Positions 27,011-37,083 are shown, numbered from the stretch's first letter. The stretch: DNA of 64,000 bases from Flavobacterium phycosphaerae (GCF_010119235.1 NZ_JAAATZ010000001.1:2758501-2822500), one strand, 5' to 3'. Program-made: numbers and translations. The notes: generated by a model not told the origin, from the sequence alone.

Positions 27011-29473
27011 TTACTCTTTGACAAACTTACTATTCGCCGTGCCTTTATCGGTATTAACTTTTATAAAATATGTCCCAGCCTTAAGGTTAGCAACATCTAT
27101 ACTTGAAACAGTTGCTGCATTAGGTATAGCGATTACCATTTGTCCTAAAAGATTGTATATTTCTATTGACTTTACTCCTATCGTTTCCTTTGTTTGCAAG
27201 TTCAACATTTGTTTAGTCGGCACAGGATACAAGCTAAAATAGGCATTGAAATCAAAATCTTGAGTAGCCAAAGCTTGAACGGTTGTTGCAAAAGCATTAG
27301 TCACTATCGCCGCATTATAATCAAAGAAGATACTGGCCGAATTGGTAAACGTATCTCCAACTACTAATGTCGGTTTTGTTTTAATTTTAAAGGCAACATA
27401 CCCATCATTATTGGCATCGTCAAAAGGCAGATTGATGTTTTGAAAGATAAATTCAACTCTGTTGGTATTTGCAATACGGGTTTCAAAAGGAGCACTGCCG
27501 CTTAGTGGTATCAGTGTACTGATATCAAACTTAGTGGTATCAATCATATCTTTCACCACAATATTTTCAGCATTTGTGGTACCTGTATTTTCAAAACGAA
27601 TGATATAATGTACATACTCACCCACCATACTTGGTGTTATAGTTGTGCCTTCTAAACAAGTTTTGTCGTTAGGATCATGCGAATTCAACACCAACTGATT
27701 CAAAGTCGAAACATTATCAATAGGCGTTTCATCAACAGCTCCTACTATGGTTGCCACATAGTGCAATATATCGCCACTTACCAAAGGTGGTGTTTCCACC
27801 GGGGAATTTAAATTAAATGATACATTAATAACCCTTGTTTCAAAAGGGGCAAGATTACTAAACGACCAAGTCAAATTATTTTCGGCAACATTTTGTATTA
27901 AAGGTGTTGCGCCTACAAAATCTATAACATTATCATCAAAAGTTAAGTTTATTGAACCGTTTTGAATACTGGTTCCTTTGTTTTTGTATATGATTTTATA
28001 GTAGGCATCAAAGCCCGGACGCGCTAAATCTATGGGCAGTAAAACAATTTCTAAATCATTATGTGTTACTCCGGTTGGTTCCAAACAAAAATCCTGAACC
28101 ATTGGATTAACAGCTGTTGGCACAGTCAAAGTAAGATTGGTTGGACTTATATTGAAATAACTTGGATTTTCGATTTGCGGAGTGATTGCATAATTTCCTA
28201 TTGGCAGGTAAATATGATAAAAACCTGAAATATTGGCGAATAGATTAGTCGTTACACTACCACTGACTACATTAAATTTCATAAAAGGAAAATCAATATC
28301 ATTCGCATCACAGCCGTTCGCATCCAAGTCAATTCGGATGTTTCCTTGCAATGTACCATAAGTACCTGCGCCGGGAACAAAAGAACAATAAGTATTGACC
28401 GTACAATTTGGGATTCCAAAAGTAACCACAGAGTTTTGAACAGAAGTCAACTGTTCTTCATCACAACAGATATAAGCCAAATTGGGATTGTTCATAATGT
28501 AAAATAACGATTCAAACCTGCCATTTTTCACAAACAAACTAGTCAATTGATTATTGTTGACATACAAATTACTTACTTTAGTATCGCTGATGTCAAGAGT
28601 GGTAAGTAAATTGTGGTCTGCTTTCAATTCGGTCATGTTTATACAACCTTGCACATTAATACTGGTGAGTAAATTAGTATTACAATCTACCCAGGCTAAC
28701 TGTTGATGATTGCTTAAATCTAAACTCGAAAGATTGTTAGAGTAGCACTGCAATTCAAATAAAATTGGACAGCTGCTTACGTCTAAACTAGTCAATACAT
28801 TGGAATACGTATAAAAATACCTAAGGCTTGAACATCCTGTTAGGTTTAACGAAGACAATTGATTGGAATAACTATACACTTCATCTAACTGTGACATGCC
28901 CGAAAGGTTAAGGCTCGTCAATTGATTGGAATAACAATAAAGATTAACCAAACTTGTTATAGCATTAATGTTAAGCGAAGTCAGCAGATTATTATCGCAC
29001 TTAAAGTAAACCAAACTTGGTAAGCCCGATAAATTAATTGTGGTAAGCTTATTATTACTACAAGTTAGATTGACTAAATTAGTTAAACCGCTCACCGTTA
29101 AACTTGCCAATTGCGATGAGGTAACGCTTAAATCCGTCAAATTGGTCAGTGCGCCAACGTTGATACTGGTAATAGAGGTTCCTGTGCTGATTAGTTTCCT
29201 CAAGTTGGTAAAGTATTCAACACCACCCAAACTAGTAATCGTAGCTCCGTTTGCCGTTAGCTGATAAATAACCAAAGCTTCACTGACTTGTATCTGACTG
29301 TCACCATTAGTATCAACAACAACGCTTGTTCCTGCCTGATTCTTGGCAATACCATTTGAAGTGGTTGCTGATAAAAGTCTGGTTTTAAAATTAGCATCCG
29401 TAAAATTTATAATTTGGGCATTACCCAAGCATACTGAAAAAAGCAATAACGAGTAAAGATATTTGAACTTCAT
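27011..29473 (-). CDS. Leucine-rich repeat protein with T9SS sorting domain, paralogue 2
   Basis: 820 residues from the ATG at 29473 (MKFKYLYSLLLFSV, signal peptide to GNAQ). The architecture copies paralogue 1: LRRs, a short Cys segment, Ig-like repeats with a conserved DPNDKTC block, and a sorting domain (YPVPTKQ ... KFVKE). The C-terminal halves align well but the LRRs differ, consistent with two old paralogues with different ligands. The gene is flanked by the intact sucD 3' end on one side and its 45-bp copy on the other. Confidence 0.88.
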   Translation of the reverse strand: MKFKYLYSLLLFSVCLGNAQIINFTDANFKTRLLSATTSNGIAKNQAGTSVVVDTNGDSQIQVSEALVIYQLTANGATITSLGGVEYFTNLRKLISTGTSITSINVGALTNLTDLSVTSSQLASLTVSGLTNLVNLTCSNNKLTTINLSGLPSLVYFKCDNNLLTSLNINAITSLVNLYCYSNQLTSLNLSGMSQLDEVYSYSNQLSSLNLTGCSSLRYFYTYSNVLTSLDVSSCPILFELQCYSNNLSSLDLSNHQQLAWVDCNTNLLTSINVQGCINMTELKADHNLLTTLDISDTKVSNLYVNNNQLTSLFVKNGRFESLFYIMNNPNLAYICCDEEQLTSVQNSVVTFGIPNCTVNTYCSFVPGAGTYGTLQGNIRIDLDANGCDANDIDFPFMKFNVVSGSVTTNLFANISGFYHIYLPIGNYAITPQIENPSYFNISPTNLTLTVPTAVNPMVQDFCLEPTGVTHNDLEIVLLPIDLARPGFDAYYKIIYKNKGTSIQNGSINLTFDDNVIDFVGATPLIQNVAENNLTWSFSNLAPFETRVINVSFNLNSPVETPPLVSGDILHYVATIVGAVDETPIDNVSTLNQLVLNSHDPNDKTCLEGTTITPSMVGEYVHYIIRFENTGTTNAENIVVKDMIDTTKFDISTLIPLSGSAPFETRIANTNRVEFIFQNINLPFDDANNDGYVAFKIKTKPTLVVGDTFTNSASIFFDYNAAIVTNAFATTVQALATQDFDFNAYFSLYPVPTKQMLNLQTKETIGVKSIEIYNLLGQMVIAIPNAATVSSIDVANLKAGTYFIKVNTDKGTANSKFVKE

Positions 29474-29491
29474 ATAAAGTAATTTGATAGT

Positions 29492-29499
29492 CAAATATA
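29492..29499 (-). promoter_or_regulatory. -7 promoter box for LRR paralogue 2
   Basis: The minus strand reads TATATTTG, 18 bp upstream of the chosen ATG and just downstream of the sucD terminator. The gene therefore has its own promoter. Confidence 0.5.
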
Positions 29500-29511
29500 T
29501 AAAAGTTTTTA

Positions 29512-29542
29512 AATAAAAAAAGCCTCACAATAGTGAAGCTTT
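29512..29542 (-). terminator. Terminator of sucD
   Basis: AAAGC(C)TCAC (29519-29528) pairs with GTGA(A)GCTTT (29533-29542) with one mismatch and a 4-base loop. On the minus strand it ends in a T-run. It separates sucD from LRR paralogue 2. Confidence 0.75.
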
Positions 29543-29565
29543 AAATTATAATGTATGTCGGGAAA

Positions 29566-30438
29566 TTATCCCATCACTTCTTTAACTTTTTTACCGATTT
29601 CAGCAGGAGAATCTACTACGTGAATTCCGTTTTCTCTCATGATGCGCTTTTTGGCTTCAGCAGTATCATCGGCACCACCAACGATAGCACCTGCGTGCCC
29701 CATCGTTCTTCCTTTTGGCGCCGTTTCACCAGCAATAAAACCAATAACCGGTTTGCGATTCCCATCAGCTTTAATCCATTTAGCAGCATCAGCTTCTAAC
29801 TGACCTCCAATTTCACCAATCATGATGATACAAGCTGTTTCAGGGTCGTTCATTAATAATTCAACCGCCTCTTTAGTTGTAGTTCCGATGATCGGGTCAC
29901 CACCAATACCGATAGCTGTAGTAATACCTAATCCTTGTTTTACCACTTGATCAGCCGCTTCATAAGTTAACGTACCCGATTTAGATACGATACCTACATT
30001 TCCTTTTTTGAAAACAAAACCAGGCATAATCCCCACTTTAGCTTCACCCGGAGTAATTACGCCCGGACAGTTAGGTCCAACCAAACGACAATCTTTTCCT
30101 TTGATGTATTGATACGCTTTAATCATATCGGCTACCGGAATACCTTCGGTAATGGTAATAATTACTTTGATACCCGCATCAGCCGCTTCCATAATAGCAT
30201 CGGCCGCAAAGGCAGGCGGAACAAATATGATAGTAGTATCAGCTCCGGCTTGTTCTACAGCATCTTTAACTGTATTAAAAACGGGACGATCTAAATGAGT
30301 AGTTCCTCCTTTGCCCGGAGTTACACCACCCACTACATTGGTACCGTATTCAATCATTTGCGAAGCGTGGAAAGTTCCTTCGCTTCCGGTAAATCCTTGT
30401 ACTATTATTTTTGAATTTTTATTAACTAAAACGCTCAT
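29566..30438 (-). CDS. sucD: Succinate-CoA ligase, alpha subunit
   Basis: 290 residues. The Rossmann CoA-binding domain starts at [17 protein letters not shown]. The family motifs [11 protein letters not shown] and GPNCPGVI are present, and the phosphohistidine loop is GHAGAIVGG. It forms succinyl-CoA synthetase with SucC in the TCA cycle (succinyl-CoA + NDP + Pi to succinate + NTP). The beta subunit gene is not beside it, as is common in Flavobacteria. Its 3' end occurs twice in the window. Confidence 0.95.
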   Translation of the reverse strand: MSVLVNKNSKIIVQGFTGSEGTFHASQMIEYGTNVVGGVTPGKGGTTHLDRPVFNTVKDAVEQAGADTTIIFVPPAFAADAIMEAADAGIKVIITITEGIPVADMIKAYQYIKGKDCRLVGPNCPGVITPGEAKVGIMPGFVFKKGNVGIVSKSGTLTYEAADQVVKQGLGITTAIGIGGDPIIGTTTKEAVELLMNDPETACIIMIGEIGGQLEADAAKWIKADGNRKPVIGFIAGETAPKGRTMGHAGAIVGGADDTAEAKKRIMRENGIHVVDSPAEIGKKVKEVMG

Positions 30439-30475
30439 GTTTGTGTTTGTTTATTTGTGTTTATTTTTTGTGTTG

Positions 30476-30483
30476 CAAAAGTA
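30476..30483 (-). promoter_or_regulatory. -7 promoter box for sucD
   Basis: The minus strand reads TACTTTTG followed by C, a full TAnnTTTG match, 37 bp upstream of the sucD start. Confidence 0.55.
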
Positions 30484-30534
30484 GAAAATAGTAATTAGTA
30501 ATTGGTAATTAGCCATTAGTTTTTTGCAAATTTG

Positions 30535-30894
30535 TTATAGCTGACTCATTTGATACCCACGATAAAGCTTATTGCCTTTCAATTCCCAAATGACCATGAA
30601 ATGAGCTAACAACATTTCTTCTCTGGGATTCTCAATGGTTTTGACATAATGTGAATAGCGAACCGAAACCAAATTATCCTCAGCAATGATATGCGTAATT
30701 CTGGATTTGGAACGCACATAGGCTTTACCAAATTCGCTACTCAAAGCAAGAATGTCCGTTTTTTTAAGTTTTAAAAAGCCTCTGGTACTGTGCCATTCTA
30801 AAATCACTTCAGGATGCAAAAACTCTTTAACCGTATCGGGTTCCAAAAGTACATCTGACTGGTAAAATTTTTGAACGATTTCTTTAGCGCTCAT
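30535..30894 (-). CDS. SnoaL/NTF2-like family protein
   Basis: 119 residues with the cone-shaped alpha+beta pattern of the NTF2 superfamily: an N-terminal helix (EIVQKFYQ), then EFLHPEVILEWHSTRG and alternating strands. No catalytic set can be assigned. It is the last gene of the lpx-efp operon, 3 bp downstream of the LpxD-like gene. Function unknown. Confidence 0.75.
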   Translation of the reverse strand: MSAKEIVQKFYQSDVLLEPDTVKEFLHPEVILEWHSTRGFLKLKKTDILALSSEFGKAYVRSKSRITHIIAEDNLVSVRYSHYVKTIENPREEMLLAHFMVIWELKGNKLYRGYQMSQL

Positions 30895-30897
30895 AGT

Positions 30898-31827
30898 TTA
30901 TTTCAATTTATTTAAAATATCCGGTATTCTTTTTACGTTGGCTAATTGCTTCAACTTTTCGCGTGATTCTTCTACCGGCGTACCAAAATAACTCTTACCT
31001 CCTTCAATCGACTTCGTTACGCCCGTTTGTCCTAAAACAACCGCTTTGGCGCCAATGGTAATGCCACTGGTAGTTCCCACTTGCCCCCAAAGTGTCACTT
31101 CATCTTCTATAATTACACAACCGGCAATACCCGTTTGTGAAGCAATCAAACATTTTTTACCAATAACCGTATCATGACCCACATGCACTTGGTTATCAAT
31201 TTTTGTCCCGGCACCTATGGTCGTATCACCGGTAACGCCTTTATCAATAGTGCACAAGGCTCCAATACCTACATTATCTTCAATCACTACTCGCCCACCG
31301 GAAAGCAATTGATCAAAACCTTCGGGACGTTTTTTATAATAAAAAGCATCAGCACCCAAAATGGTACCTGAATGAATAATCACATTGTCACCAATCACAG
31401 CATTATCATAAACAATAACATTAGCATGTAACAAACAGTTTTTGCCAATGGTAACGTTATGCCCTATAAAACAATTAGGCTGAATCACGGTACCTTCACC
31501 AATAGTAGCCGAAGCCTCAATACTGACGTTAGCCGCCACAAAAGGACGAAAATGCTTAGTAAGTGTATTAAAATCTCTGAAAGGATCATCCGAAATCAAC
31601 AACGCTTTGCCTGCCGGACACTCGACTTCTTTGTTAATCAAAACAATAGTCGCTGCTGATTGCAAGGCTTTATCATAATACTTAGGATGGTCGACAAAAA
31701 CAATATCACCCGGAGTCACCACGTGAATTTCATTCATGCCTTCAACAGCAAAATCATCAGCGCCAACATAAGAGCAACTGATGATTTCAGCAATTTCTTT
31801 TAAAGTATGTATTCTGGAAAATTTCAA
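30898..31827 (-). CDS. LpxD-like UDP-3-O-acylglucosamine N-acyltransferase paralogue, TTG start
   Basis: 309 residues of left-handed beta-helix hexapeptide repeats with an LpxD-type N-terminal uridine-binding region (EGMNEIHVVTPGDIVFVDHPKY). The start is TTG at 31827, two bases after the efp stop; the first internal ATG would remove the conserved N-terminus. It would transfer a 3-hydroxyacyl chain to a nucleotide-sugar amine. Another LpxD lies at 34664-35692, so this copy may act on another sugar or acyl donor. Confidence 0.85.
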   Translation of the reverse strand: MKFSRIHTLKEIAEIISCSYVGADDFAVEGMNEIHVVTPGDIVFVDHPKYYDKALQSAATIVLINKEVECPAGKALLISDDPFRDFNTLTKHFRPFVAANVSIEASATIGEGTVIQPNCFIGHNVTIGKNCLLHANVIVYDNAVIGDNVIIHSGTILGADAFYYKKRPEGFDQLLSGGRVVIEDNVGIGALCTIDKGVTGDTTIGAGTKIDNQVHVGHDTVIGKKCLIASQTGIAGCVIIEDEVTLWGQVGTTSGITIGAKAVVLGQTGVTKSIEGGKSYFGTPVEESREKLKQLANVKRIPDILNKLK

Positions 31828-31829
31828 AA

Positions 31830-32396
31830 CTATTCTTTTACACGTTCCATATAAGAACCGGTAGCGGTATCAATTTTGATTTTATCCCCTTCGTTGATGA
31901 ATAAGGGTACGTTTACCGAAGCTCCGGTTTCTACTTTAGCCGGTTTAGTAGCGTTAGTAGCGGTGTTTCCTTTAACGCCCGGTTCAGCATAAGTTACTTC
32001 TAAAACAATAGAAGCCGGCATATCAACAGAAAGTGGCAATTCGGTTTCGGTATTGATTTGTACCATTACTAAAGTTCCTTCTTTCAATAAATCAGGAGCA
32101 TCAAGGATATCTTTGTTCAAAGTAATTTGCTCATAAGTCTCCACGTTCATAAAATGAAACTGATCGCCCTCAGCATATAAATATTGGAAATTCTGAGTTT
32201 CTACTCTAACCGTATCAATTTTGTGTCCGGCCGAGAAGGTATTGTCTAATACTTTTCCGTTGGTTAAACTTTTCAATTTCGTTCTTACGAAAGCCGGTCC
32301 TTTTCCCGGTTTTACGTGAAGGAACTCGATGATTTTATATATATCGTGATTGAACTTAATGCATAATCCGTTTCTAATATCTGATGTAGATGCCAT
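31830..32396 (-). CDS. efp: Elongation factor P
   Basis: 188 residues, the standard length. The N-terminal KOW-like domain has HVKPGKGPAFVRTKLKSL, where the Lys of the PGKG loop is the site modified in many bacteria. An OB domain follows, with the C-terminal signature GASVNVPLFINEGDKIKIDTATGSYMERV. It relieves ribosome stalling at polyproline. It lies inside the lpx operon, 31 bp after lpxA and 2 bp before the LpxD-like gene. Confidence 0.95.
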   Translation of the reverse strand: MASTSDIRNGLCIKFNHDIYKIIEFLHVKPGKGPAFVRTKLKSLTNGKVLDNTFSAGHKIDTVRVETQNFQYLYAEGDQFHFMNVETYEQITLNKDILDAPDLLKEGTLVMVQINTETELPLSVDMPASIVLEVTYAEPGVKGNTATNATKPAKVETGASVNVPLFINEGDKIKIDTATGSYMERVKE

Positions 32397-32427
32397 TGTA
32401 ATGTTTATTTAATATTGTTTTTAATTT

Positions 32428-33213
32428 TTAGTATGATCCTGAATAGCCTTTCATAATACCTCTTGACGAGTTTCTGATGAAATCTAAAATCTCATCACGC
32501 TCCGGTGAAGCGGCCATTTCGGCTTCAATGATGCCCATAGCTTGAGACGTGTTATAATTTTTTTGGTACAGAATTCGGTAAATGTCCTGAATTTCTCTAA
32601 TCTTATCCGAAGTAAATCCTCTTCTTCTCAACCCTACCGAATTGATTCCTACATACGATAGTGGCTCTTTCGCTGCTTTAGTATAAGGCGGTACGTCTTT
32701 ACGCACCAAAGAACCTCCCGAAATCATAGCATGATCCCCAATATGGATAAACTGATGAATGGCAGCCAACCCACCAATGATAGCGTAGTTACCAACAATC
32801 ACATGTCCGGCCAAGGCTACACCATTTACAATAATGGCATTATCGCCAATATGACAATCGTGAGCAATGTGCGCTGTGGCCATGATTAAACAGTTGTTTC
32901 CGATTTTAGTTTGTCCCGAAGCAATCGTTCCGCGATTAATCGTAACGCACTCTCTAATAGTAACATTGTCTCCAATTACCGCAAGTGATTCTTCTCCACC
33001 AAATTTCAAATCCTGAGGCACAGCAGCAATAACGGCTCCCGGAAAAATGTTACAATTTTTACCTATGCGAGCACCTTCCATTATGGTAACATTGGAGCCA
33101 ATCCAAGTTCCGTCGCCAATAACGACATTGTTATGAATGGTAGTAAAAGGTTCTATAACGACATTCTTAGCGATTTTAGCACCAGGATGTACATAAGCTA
33201 ATGGTTGATTCAT
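32428..33213 (-). CDS. lpxA: UDP-N-acetylglucosamine acyltransferase
   Basis: 261 residues with an N-terminal hexapeptide beta-helix and a C-terminal helical domain. The catalytic His motif is TAHIAHDCHIGD, and GGLAAIHQFIHIGDHAMISGG matches LpxA closely. It performs the first step of lipid A biosynthesis. It follows lpxC-fabZ by 11 bp in the lpx operon. Confidence 0.95.
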   Translation of the reverse strand: MNQPLAYVHPGAKIAKNVVIEPFTTIHNNVVIGDGTWIGSNVTIMEGARIGKNCNIFPGAVIAAVPQDLKFGGEESLAVIGDNVTIRECVTINRGTIASGQTKIGNNCLIMATAHIAHDCHIGDNAIIVNGVALAGHVIVGNYAIIGGLAAIHQFIHIGDHAMISGGSLVRKDVPPYTKAAKEPLSYVGINSVGLRRRGFTSDKIREIQDIYRILYQKNYNTSQAMGIIEAEMAASPERDEILDFIRNSSRGIMKGYSGSY

Positions 33214-33224
33214 ATAGTATTAGT

Positions 33225-34613
33225 TTAGTTCTTTTTGGCAATTTGTGCCATTAATTCGGCTTCGGCAACCAATTTCCCGTTGGCATAGGCATTGGCCTGC
33301 ATGTGGCAAATCCCTCGGCGAATAGGAGAAATCAAATCGCATTTGAAAACCAAGGTATCACCCGGCAACACTTTGTGCTTGAATTTTACATTGTCAATTT
33401 TCATGAAGTACGTCAAATAATTTTCAGGATCCGGAACCGAGCTTAAGATTAAAATCCCTCCGGTTTGTGCCATGGCTTCTACAATTAAAACGCCCGGCAT
33501 TACCGGTGCTCCCGGGAAATGGCCTACGAAGAAATCTTCGTTCATTGTTACGTTTTTTTGTCCCACCACATGACTGTCTGACATTTCTAAAATTTTGTCA
33601 ACCAACAAGAACGGTGGTCTGTGCGGCAACATGGCCATGATTTTATGAATATCCATCAAAGGCTCCTTGTGTAAATCGTACACCGGAATTTGATTGCGTT
33701 GTTCTAATTTAATAATCTTAGATAATTTTTTAGCAAATTGAGTATTGACAAAATGCCCCGGTTTATTGGCAATTACCTTTCCTTTAATACGAGTACCTAT
33801 CAAAGCTAAGTCACCAATAACATCAAGTAATTTGTGACGTGCCGCTTCATTTGGGTAATGCAATGTCAAGTTATCCAAGATTCCGTTAGGCTTTACCGAA
33901 ATATGGTCTTTACCAAAAGCTACTTTAAGGTTTTCCATGGTTTTGGGAGAAATCTCTTTGTCCACATATACAATGGCATTGTTTAAGTCACCACCTTTGA
34001 TTAAACCATTATCCAATAACGTTTCTAATTCATGTAAGAAACTAAAGGTTCTGGCATCGGCAATTTCAGTTTTGAATTCGGAGATGTTTTTCATCGTAGC
34101 GTTTTGTGTGCCAACTACTTTGGTACCAAAATCAACCATAGCGGTTACTTGGTAATCCTCTGAAGGCATTAACAAAATTTCGCTGCCTGTGCTTTCATCA
34201 GTGAAAGAGATAACCTCTTTTACTACGTAATATTTGCGTTCCGCCTCTTGCTCTACTATGCCGGCTTTTTCAATGGCTTCTACAAAAAATTTGGAAGAAC
34301 CATCCATAATAGGCGGCTCCGATTCGTTTAACTCAATAATCACGTTATCCACATCACACCCTACAAAGGCAGCCAGTACGTGTTCTGAAGTTTGAATTTT
34401 AACCCCTAATTTTTCAAGGTTGGTTCCTCGTTGTGTGTTCACCACATAATTGGCATCCGCCTCGATAACAGGACTTCCTTCTAAATCTACTCTGACAAAA
34501 GTATAACCGTTATTAATCGGTGCCGGTTTAAAAGTCATTTTGACTTCTTTTCCCGTGTGAAGTCCAACGCCCGTAAGCGAAATCTCGTTTTGGATGGTTT
34601 TTTGTTTAACCAT
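33225..34613 (-). CDS. lpxC-fabZ: Bifunctional LpxC/FabZ
   Basis: 462 residues. Residues 1-300 are UDP-3-O-acyl-GlcNAc deacetylase with zinc ligands in SSEHVLAAF-type and KGKVIANKPGHFVNTQ regions. Residues about 315-462 are the FabZ hotdog dehydratase, with LPHRPPFLLVDKI and GHFPGAPVMPGVL. The fusion is characteristic of Bacteroidota and couples lipid A committed deacetylation with a fatty acid dehydratase. It lies 50 bp after lpxD. Confidence 0.94.
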   Translation of the reverse strand: MVKQKTIQNEISLTGVGLHTGKEVKMTFKPAPINNGYTFVRVDLEGSPVIEADANYVVNTQRGTNLEKLGVKIQTSEHVLAAFVGCDVDNVIIELNESEPPIMDGSSKFFVEAIEKAGIVEQEAERKYYVVKEVISFTDESTGSEILLMPSEDYQVTAMVDFGTKVVGTQNATMKNISEFKTEIADARTFSFLHELETLLDNGLIKGGDLNNAIVYVDKEISPKTMENLKVAFGKDHISVKPNGILDNLTLHYPNEAARHKLLDVIGDLALIGTRIKGKVIANKPGHFVNTQFAKKLSKIIKLEQRNQIPVYDLHKEPLMDIHKIMAMLPHRPPFLLVDKILEMSDSHVVGQKNVTMNEDFFVGHFPGAPVMPGVLIVEAMAQTGGILILSSVPDPENYLTYFMKIDNVKFKHKVLPGDTLVFKCDLISPIRRGICHMQANAYANGKLVAEAELMAQIAKKN

Positions 34614-34663
34614 GGGTATGCTATTTTAAGTTTAGGTTTAATCCGTTGCGCGCTACAAGCAGC

Positions 34664-35692
34664 TTATGCTTCGGGTGTATTATTCTTTTTTAATTCCTCA
34701 ATATCAGCCACAATCTTAGGCAGGTTTCTGAAATGCACATACGATTTACTGAAATCACCATAATTAAAGGCAGGTGACCCTTGTATGACTTCTCCGTCCG
34801 GAATGCTTTTTCCGATACCTGATTGGGCTTGAACGCGTACATTATTACCAATGGTTATGTGTCCGGCAATCCCAACTTGTCCACCAATCATACAATTGCT
34901 GCCGATTTTGGTCGAACCTGCAATGCCGGTTTGTGCTGCAATAACAGTATTCTCGCCAATCTCTACATTGTGTGCTACTTGAATATGATTGTCTAATTTA
35001 ACGCCTCTTCTGATAAAAGTTGTGCCCAAAGTCGCTCTGTCAATGGTCGAATTGGCACCAATCTCAACATCATCCTCAATGATTACGTTGCCAATTTGTG
35101 GAATTTTATTAAAAGTTCCGTCTTCTGTTGGTGCGAAACCAAAACCGTCAGAACCTACTATGCATCCGGAGTGGAAATTACAATTATTCCCTATTTCGGT
35201 TTCTGAATATATTTTTACACCGGCAAAAAAGATACAATTATCGCCAATTTTTACGTTGTCGCCAATAAAGGTATTGGGGTAAATTTTTACGTTGTTGCCA
35301 ATAACCACATTTTTACCAATATAACTGAAGCTTCCCAAGTATAGGTTTTCACCATAAATTACATTTTCAGAAATCACAGAAGGCTGTTCAATTCCTGATT
35401 TCATTAGTTTTACTTGGTTGTAATATTCCAATAATTTTGAAAACGATTGGTAGGCATCATCTACTTTAATCAAAGTGGTTTTGATTGCCTGTTCCGGTTC
35501 AAAAGTGTTATTGACTATGGTTATAGTAGCTTCGGTAGTGTAAATGAAATTCACATACTTAGGGTTAGCCAAAAAAGTCAGCGACCCTTCGGTACCTTCT
35601 TCAATTTTAGCCAATTTGAATACTTCGGCATCCGGGTTTCCCACCACTTCGCCTTCCAGAATTCCTGCTATTTGAGCTGCTGTAAATTTCAT
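34664..35692 (-). CDS. lpxD: UDP-3-O-(3-hydroxyacyl)glucosamine N-acyltransferase
   Basis: 342 residues. The N-terminal domain ([23 protein letters not shown]) is followed by many hexapeptide repeats and a C-terminal helix, the normal LpxD size. [19 protein letters not shown] contains the catalytic His region. It is the third enzyme of lipid A biosynthesis and the first gene of the operon lpxD, lpxC-fabZ, lpxA, efp, lpxD-like, SnoaL-like. Confidence 0.94.
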   Translation of the reverse strand: MKFTAAQIAGILEGEVVGNPDAEVFKLAKIEEGTEGSLTFLANPKYVNFIYTTEATITIVNNTFEPEQAIKTTLIKVDDAYQSFSKLLEYYNQVKLMKSGIEQPSVISENVIYGENLYLGSFSYIGKNVVIGNNVKIYPNTFIGDNVKIGDNCIFFAGVKIYSETEIGNNCNFHSGCIVGSDGFGFAPTEDGTFNKIPQIGNVIIEDDVEIGANSTIDRATLGTTFIRRGVKLDNHIQVAHNVEIGENTVIAAQTGIAGSTKIGSNCMIGGQVGIAGHITIGNNVRVQAQSGIGKSIPDGEVIQGSPAFNYGDFSKSYVHFRNLPKIVADIEELKKNNTPEA

Positions 35693-35817
35693 CTTATGCT
35701 ATTTTGTTTTTCATAGGAATAAGATGGAACACACCAATTAAGAACCTGCTAAAAGAATCAAAAATGTTTGTAGTTCGTTTCATTGCCACAAAAATATAAA
35801 AAAAACGATTTTAACAC

Positions 35818-37083
35818 CTATTTTTCTGAGAGTACTTTCGGAAAACAGATATAATATTTAGTCACCGGCTTAGACAAGGCTTTCAAATTCAATTGGTCCG
35901 AAGCTTCCACCACATCTTCTATGGTTCGGTCTTTCTTTAAAATGCGTATGGGTTCTGCCTCCTTGCTGTAGGCCTGATTCTTAATCTTGCCTTTAAAGAT
36001 AAAATATTTAGCCTCTTGTTGGGTGATATTGTGGTCTTTTATAAAGCGAGTCGTCATGTCTTCCAACACTTCTTTCGGAAACTTTTCACTGTTGAGTTTT
36101 ACTTTCGACAAATCGCGATTGATAATCATTTTACTCAAACTCGACAAGATAAAGTCGTCGTGATACTGCCAATTTTTCAAAGCGCTAATCACATCAAAAT
36201 CATCCAATTGAGCAAACGTATTTAAATCAGTATCTGAAAACTTTTCTAAGGTAACTTTGTGCTTCATGAAGTACAGTAACGGGCTGCTGCATTCAACTCC
36301 AACACCTCTGTGCAATAACTCTTTTGCTCTTTGCAGGGTTTTGGTCAAAGTCAGTTCGGCCACCAAACTCGTTTTGTGCAAATAGGCTTGCCAATACATT
36401 AAACGACGTGCCATCAAGAACTTTTCTATCGAGTAGATGCCTTTTTCCTCCATCACCAAAACATCATCCACTACCGTCATCATCTGGATTAATCGGTCAG
36501 AATTAATGTTGCCCTCCGCTACACCCGAGTAAAAACTGTCGCGTTTCAAGTAATCCATTCGATCCATATCTAACTGACTTGAAATCAGCTGTAGCATGAA
36601 TTTTCGATGGTATTCACCTTTGAATACTTGGATGGCTAAACTCAATCGCCCACCAAATTCTTCATTTAGCTTATTCATGAATAACAACGAAATGGCTTCG
36701 TGATTCACTTCTTCCACTATGCTGTGCTCCATGGCGTGCGAAAAAGGCCCGTGACCAATGTCGTGCAACAGTATAGCGATATACAAAGCATTCTCTTCGT
36801 CTTTTGAGATGGTAACTTCTTTAAAACGCAGTACTTCAACGGCTTTTTGCATCATGTGCATGGCGCCCAGCGCGTGGTGAAAACGGGTATGGTGCGCCCC
36901 CGGATAAACCAAATAAGACAATCCCATTTGCGAAATGCGGCGCAAGCGTTGAAAGTAAGGATGTTGAATTAAATCATACACCAACGTATCGGGTATGGTA
37001 ATAAACCCATAAATCGGGTCGTTGAATATTTTTAGTTTATTGGTATTACTCAAAGCTAAATCGGTTTTCGTAAATGTAGGCAT
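35818..37083 (-). CDS. HD-domain phosphohydrolase
   Basis: 421 residues. HD-superfamily metal ligands appear as HHTRFHHALGAMH, then LLHDIGHGPFSHAMEHS and an Asp in DMDRMDYLKRDSFYSG. The layout matches dGTPase-like cytosolic phosphohydrolases (YdhJ/SAMHD1-like). It abuts menD (1 bp). A 125-bp gap separates it from lpxD. Nucleotide substrate not known. Confidence 0.85.
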   Translation of the reverse strand: MPTFTKTDLALSNTNKLKIFNDPIYGFITIPDTLVYDLIQHPYFQRLRRISQMGLSYLVYPGAHHTRFHHALGAMHMMQKAVEVLRFKEVTISKDEENALYIAILLHDIGHGPFSHAMEHSIVEEVNHEAISLLFMNKLNEEFGGRLSLAIQVFKGEYHRKFMLQLISSQLDMDRMDYLKRDSFYSGVAEGNINSDRLIQMMTVVDDVLVMEEKGIYSIEKFLMARRLMYWQAYLHKTSLVAELTLTKTLQRAKELLHRGVGVECSSPLLYFMKHKVTLEKFSDTDLNTFAQLDDFDVISALKNWQYHDDFILSSLSKMIINRDLSKVKLNSEKFPKEVLEDMTTRFIKDHNITQQEAKYFIFKGKIKNQAYSKEAEPIRILKKDRTIEDVVEASDQLNLKALSKPVTKYYICFPKVLSEK

